From: JAJNBK01 sp035642715
GTDB lineage: Archaea > Thermoproteota > Nitrososphaeria > Nitrososphaerales > Nitrososphaeraceae
Assembly (NCBI GenBank): GCA_035642715.1
Contig: DASQRW010000161.1
Location: 1-58,795, forward strand
Direction of reading: 5' to 3'
Length of the DNA stretch: 58,795 nucleotides
Within the stretch, counting starts at the first letter, position 1. Every line of letters begins with the position of its first letter. This document shows, piece by piece, positions 57,215 to 58,795 of this stretch. Below the pieces are notes generated by a model that did no database searches, was not told the origin of the DNA, and saw only the letters and a list, made by a program, of their open reading frames with translations. Both the position numbers and the translations under genes were made by a program.

Positions 57215-57517
57215 ATGACTAATGTCAACAAATTAAATGTTAGAAGCGTCTATGCATGGCCAATTGGACCAAATGGTTTTGAAGGAGTGTTTATTATATG
57301 CCCTAATGATGAAAACATTATCGAATTGACCGACAATATGAAAAGACATCAAAAATATGACGAATTTGTATTCATAACTGAAGAAAGAAAAATCTCAAAG
57401 GCGAGAGATTTGTATATTGTAGAACACAGCGATTATCATAAACTCAATGCCAATACCAATAATAATGAATATATATATTATACAAGATTTAGATTTAGAT
57501 GTAAAAAATTTTCATAA
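57215..57517 (+). CDS. hypothetical protein, unrecognised
   Basis: 100 residues, soluble, with alternating hydrophobic strands ('VRSVYAWPIGPNGFEGVFII', 'EFVFITEERKISKARDLYIV') and a basic C-terminus. No known motif. Starts with ATG; a TATA-like stretch near 57171-57180 lies about 40 bases upstream. Confidence 0.5.
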   Translation: MTNVNKLNVRSVYAWPIGPNGFEGVFIICPNDENIIELTDNMKRHQKYDEFVFITEERKISKARDLYIVEHSDYHKLNANTNNNEYIYYTRFRFRCKKFS

Positions 57518-57671
57518 TAAATTCAAATTCTTCTATATCATCTACTTTGCCTATATCTTTATCATTGCTTGTAATTACGGGTTTTGCAATTATTTAATTT
57601 CATTAGATAATTTCTTATCTTATTAATCACCAATTGAATATTTATAATCTCACATGCTCAAATAATGTAGA

Positions 57672-58139
57672 ATGTCATATAAATCATCAAAACTTATAAT
57701 ATTCTACTCTCTTTTGGGTGCAGGATTTGTATTCATTATTGTCGGAATTATAATTGTATATTCATATTCAAAACCTGCGGAAGTACCATTACATGGAATT
57801 CTAAATGCCGGAATGACAGACATTTTGACTCCGAATATGAATATGGGTGGAATGGCGAATATTATCATTAAAGGATCAATTTTCAATGTTACTATTACAG
57901 ATCCAGTCCAACATATCATAAAATCTGAAACAAGAAGAACTTCCAATTTTAAATACAATTTTACAGCAGAAAGAGAAGGAGAACATAAAATCGAGATCAA
58001 TAATATAGGTACTTCAGATTTATATATAGAAGGTCACGCTCAGAATAAGCTTAATGTAATAGCACTAAGTGGACCCCTGATGTTAATAATAACGGGTATA
58101 ATTATAATAGGATTGGCCATTCGATTTAAAAAACAATAG
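57672..58139 (+). CDS. membrane protein with an extracellular beta domain, hypothetical
   Basis: 155 residues. Hydrophobic segments at about 8-32 and 129-150 flank a region of about 95 residues rich in beta strands ('IKGSIFNVTITDPVQHII', 'YNFTAEREGEHKIEINNIG'). The topology suggests an outside domain with both ends inside and a basic tail ('RFKKQ'). It resembles the GOLD/emp24-like layout only loosely. Starts with ATG. It is convergent with pheA, with one base between the stops. Confidence 0.6.
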   Translation: MSYKSSKLIIFYSLLGAGFVFIIVGIIIVYSYSKPAEVPLHGILNAGMTDILTPNMNMGGMANIIIKGSIFNVTITDPVQHIIKSETRRTSNFKYNFTAEREGEHKIEINNIGTSDLYIEGHAQNKLNVIALSGPLMLIITGIIIIGLAIRFKKQ

Positions 58140-58140
58140 T

Positions 58141-58795
58141 TTAATGAAATTCTGCTTTTTTATAAGATCCCAGAATTTTGAAAAATGCAGTTTTGTTTTT
58201 TATAGATTGCAACGCTTTCTTAATAGTTTCATCTTCACAATGACCTTCAAAATCAACATAAAAATTATATTCCCAAGGGGTTTCCTTAGTAGGACGTGAT
58301 TCTATTCTAGTAAGGTTTATCTCCCGACTTGAAAACTCTTTCAGAATACCAAAGAGTGCGCCTGGTAAATGCTTGACAGAAAATATAATAGAAGTCCTAT
58401 CATGACCAGTAGGTTCTGTTTTTGTTTTTGAGAGCACCAAAAATCTTGTGAAATTATTTTTTCTATCCTCTATTCCTTCTTCCAAAACAGCCATATCATA
58501 TATTTCTGCTGCTCTTCTACTAGCTATTGCAGCTGCATTCATGATTATTTTTTCTTTGATCATCTTTACTGCACCAGCAGTATCATATGTGGGAACAGAC
58601 TCAAGTCTTTTTAATTGAAGATAATTTCTGCACTGTGCAATAGCTTGAGGATGCGAATATACAGCTACTAATTCATCTAAGGTTGTGCCCTTATTTACAA
58701 TAAGACAATGTCTAACTCTCTGATAAATCTCACCGGTTACCGTAGTTTTTGTTTGTAATAATAAATCATAAGTTTCGTTTATGCTTCCCTCGATA
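58141..58795 (-). CDS. pheA: prephenate dehydratase PheA, 5' partial
   Basis: The frame is open to the window edge, so the N-terminus is missing; about 218 residues are visible. Prephenate dehydratase makes phenylpyruvate in phenylalanine synthesis. 'IEGSINETYDLLLQTKTTV' and 'SHPQAIAQCRNYL' are catalytic-domain signatures, 'NNFTRFLVLSK' contains the conserved TRF motif, and 'AAIASRRAAEIYDMAVLEEGIED' matches the domain end. A C-terminal ACT regulatory domain follows ('LPGALFGILKEFSSREINLTRIESRP'-type, in two parts). Phenylalanine probably controls it. The 58563 ATG is internal. Confidence 0.92.
   Translation of the reverse strand, partial: IEGSINETYDLLLQTKTTVTGEIYQRVRHCLIVNKGTTLDELVAVYSHPQAIAQCRNYLQLKRLESVPTYDTAGAVKMIKEKIIMNAAAIASRRAAEIYDMAVLEEGIEDRKNNFTRFLVLSKTKTEPTGHDRTSIIFSVKHLPGALFGILKEFSSREINLTRIESRPTKETPWEYNFYVDFEGHCEDETIKKALQSIKNKTAFFKILGSYKKAEFH

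Overview
The window comes from an AT-rich ammonia-oxidising archaeon of the Thaumarchaeota (Nitrososphaerota). The gene set is archaeal and replication-rich: PriS/PriL primase, RFC small subunit, GINS, MCM, Hel308, archaeal GlyRS, Dph2 and AglH-like GlcNAc-1-P transferase. It also holds a preQ0/archaeosine operon and a crotonase of the kind used in the thaumarchaeal 3-hydroxypropionate/4-hydroxybutyrate cycle. The long gene-poor spacers, many secreted repeat proteins, decayed genes and low GC resemble Nitrososphaerales such as Nitrosocosmicus. That genus-level placement is inference; no rRNA is present to confirm it.

Layout. 1-7.5 kb: the end of an ABC substrate-binding protein, a lipoprotein-like amidohydrolase, a GT-B glycosyltransferase, then a minus-strand run (ThiI-like THUMP protein, C39-peptidase/TPR protein, class I glutamine amidotransferase, dead UPF0182 gene). 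8-16 kb: priS-priL, glyS, a DUF59-PqqD protein, a TrmB-like methyltransferase and mtnA. 16.4-17.7 kb: two zinc-ribbon proteins (one frameshifted) and tRNA-Val(UAC). 18-21 kb: a membrane protein, the queC-queE-folE operon and a small acidic zinc-ribbon protein. 21.2-24.9 kb: rfcS divergent from GINS-mcm. 25-31.6 kb: secreted proteins (PKD, CHRD, NHL), a crotonase and an M20 peptidase relic. 31.9-35.6 kb: hel308 and an aglH-like gene with a small membrane partner. 37-44.7 kb: zinc alcohol dehydrogenase, HAD protein, response regulator, a dead IS6-type element with an 8-bp target duplication, a VOC protein, an OGG-type glycosylase and small proteins. 44.9-48.5 kb: a predicted left-handed beta-helix surface protein and secreted or hypothetical proteins in long empty spacers. 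49.3-58.8 kb: dph2, a GH133-like glucosidase, folP, guaB, two small proteins and the end of pheA.

How the genes fit together. QueC, QueE and FolE supply preQ0 for archaeosine in tRNA (QueD is not in the window). PriSL, RFC, GINS, MCM, Hel308 and OGG form a replication and repair set spread over the region. FolP and GuaB sit side by side in pterin and purine metabolism. The secreted PKD, beta-helix, NHL and CHRD proteins point to an elaborate cell surface.

The most unusual observations are: two 18-bp perfect palindromes centred on TATA cores (upstream of the NHL gene and of guaB); a 27-hexapeptide beta-helix protein; a ThiI-like protein without its PP-loop, clustered with a glutaminase-type subunit and a C39/TPR protein; a zinc-ribbon gene whose ribbon is displaced by one base; and a precisely delimited dead IS6 element. 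I found no CRISPR array or convincing new defence system. About half of the confidently placed starts are TTG.
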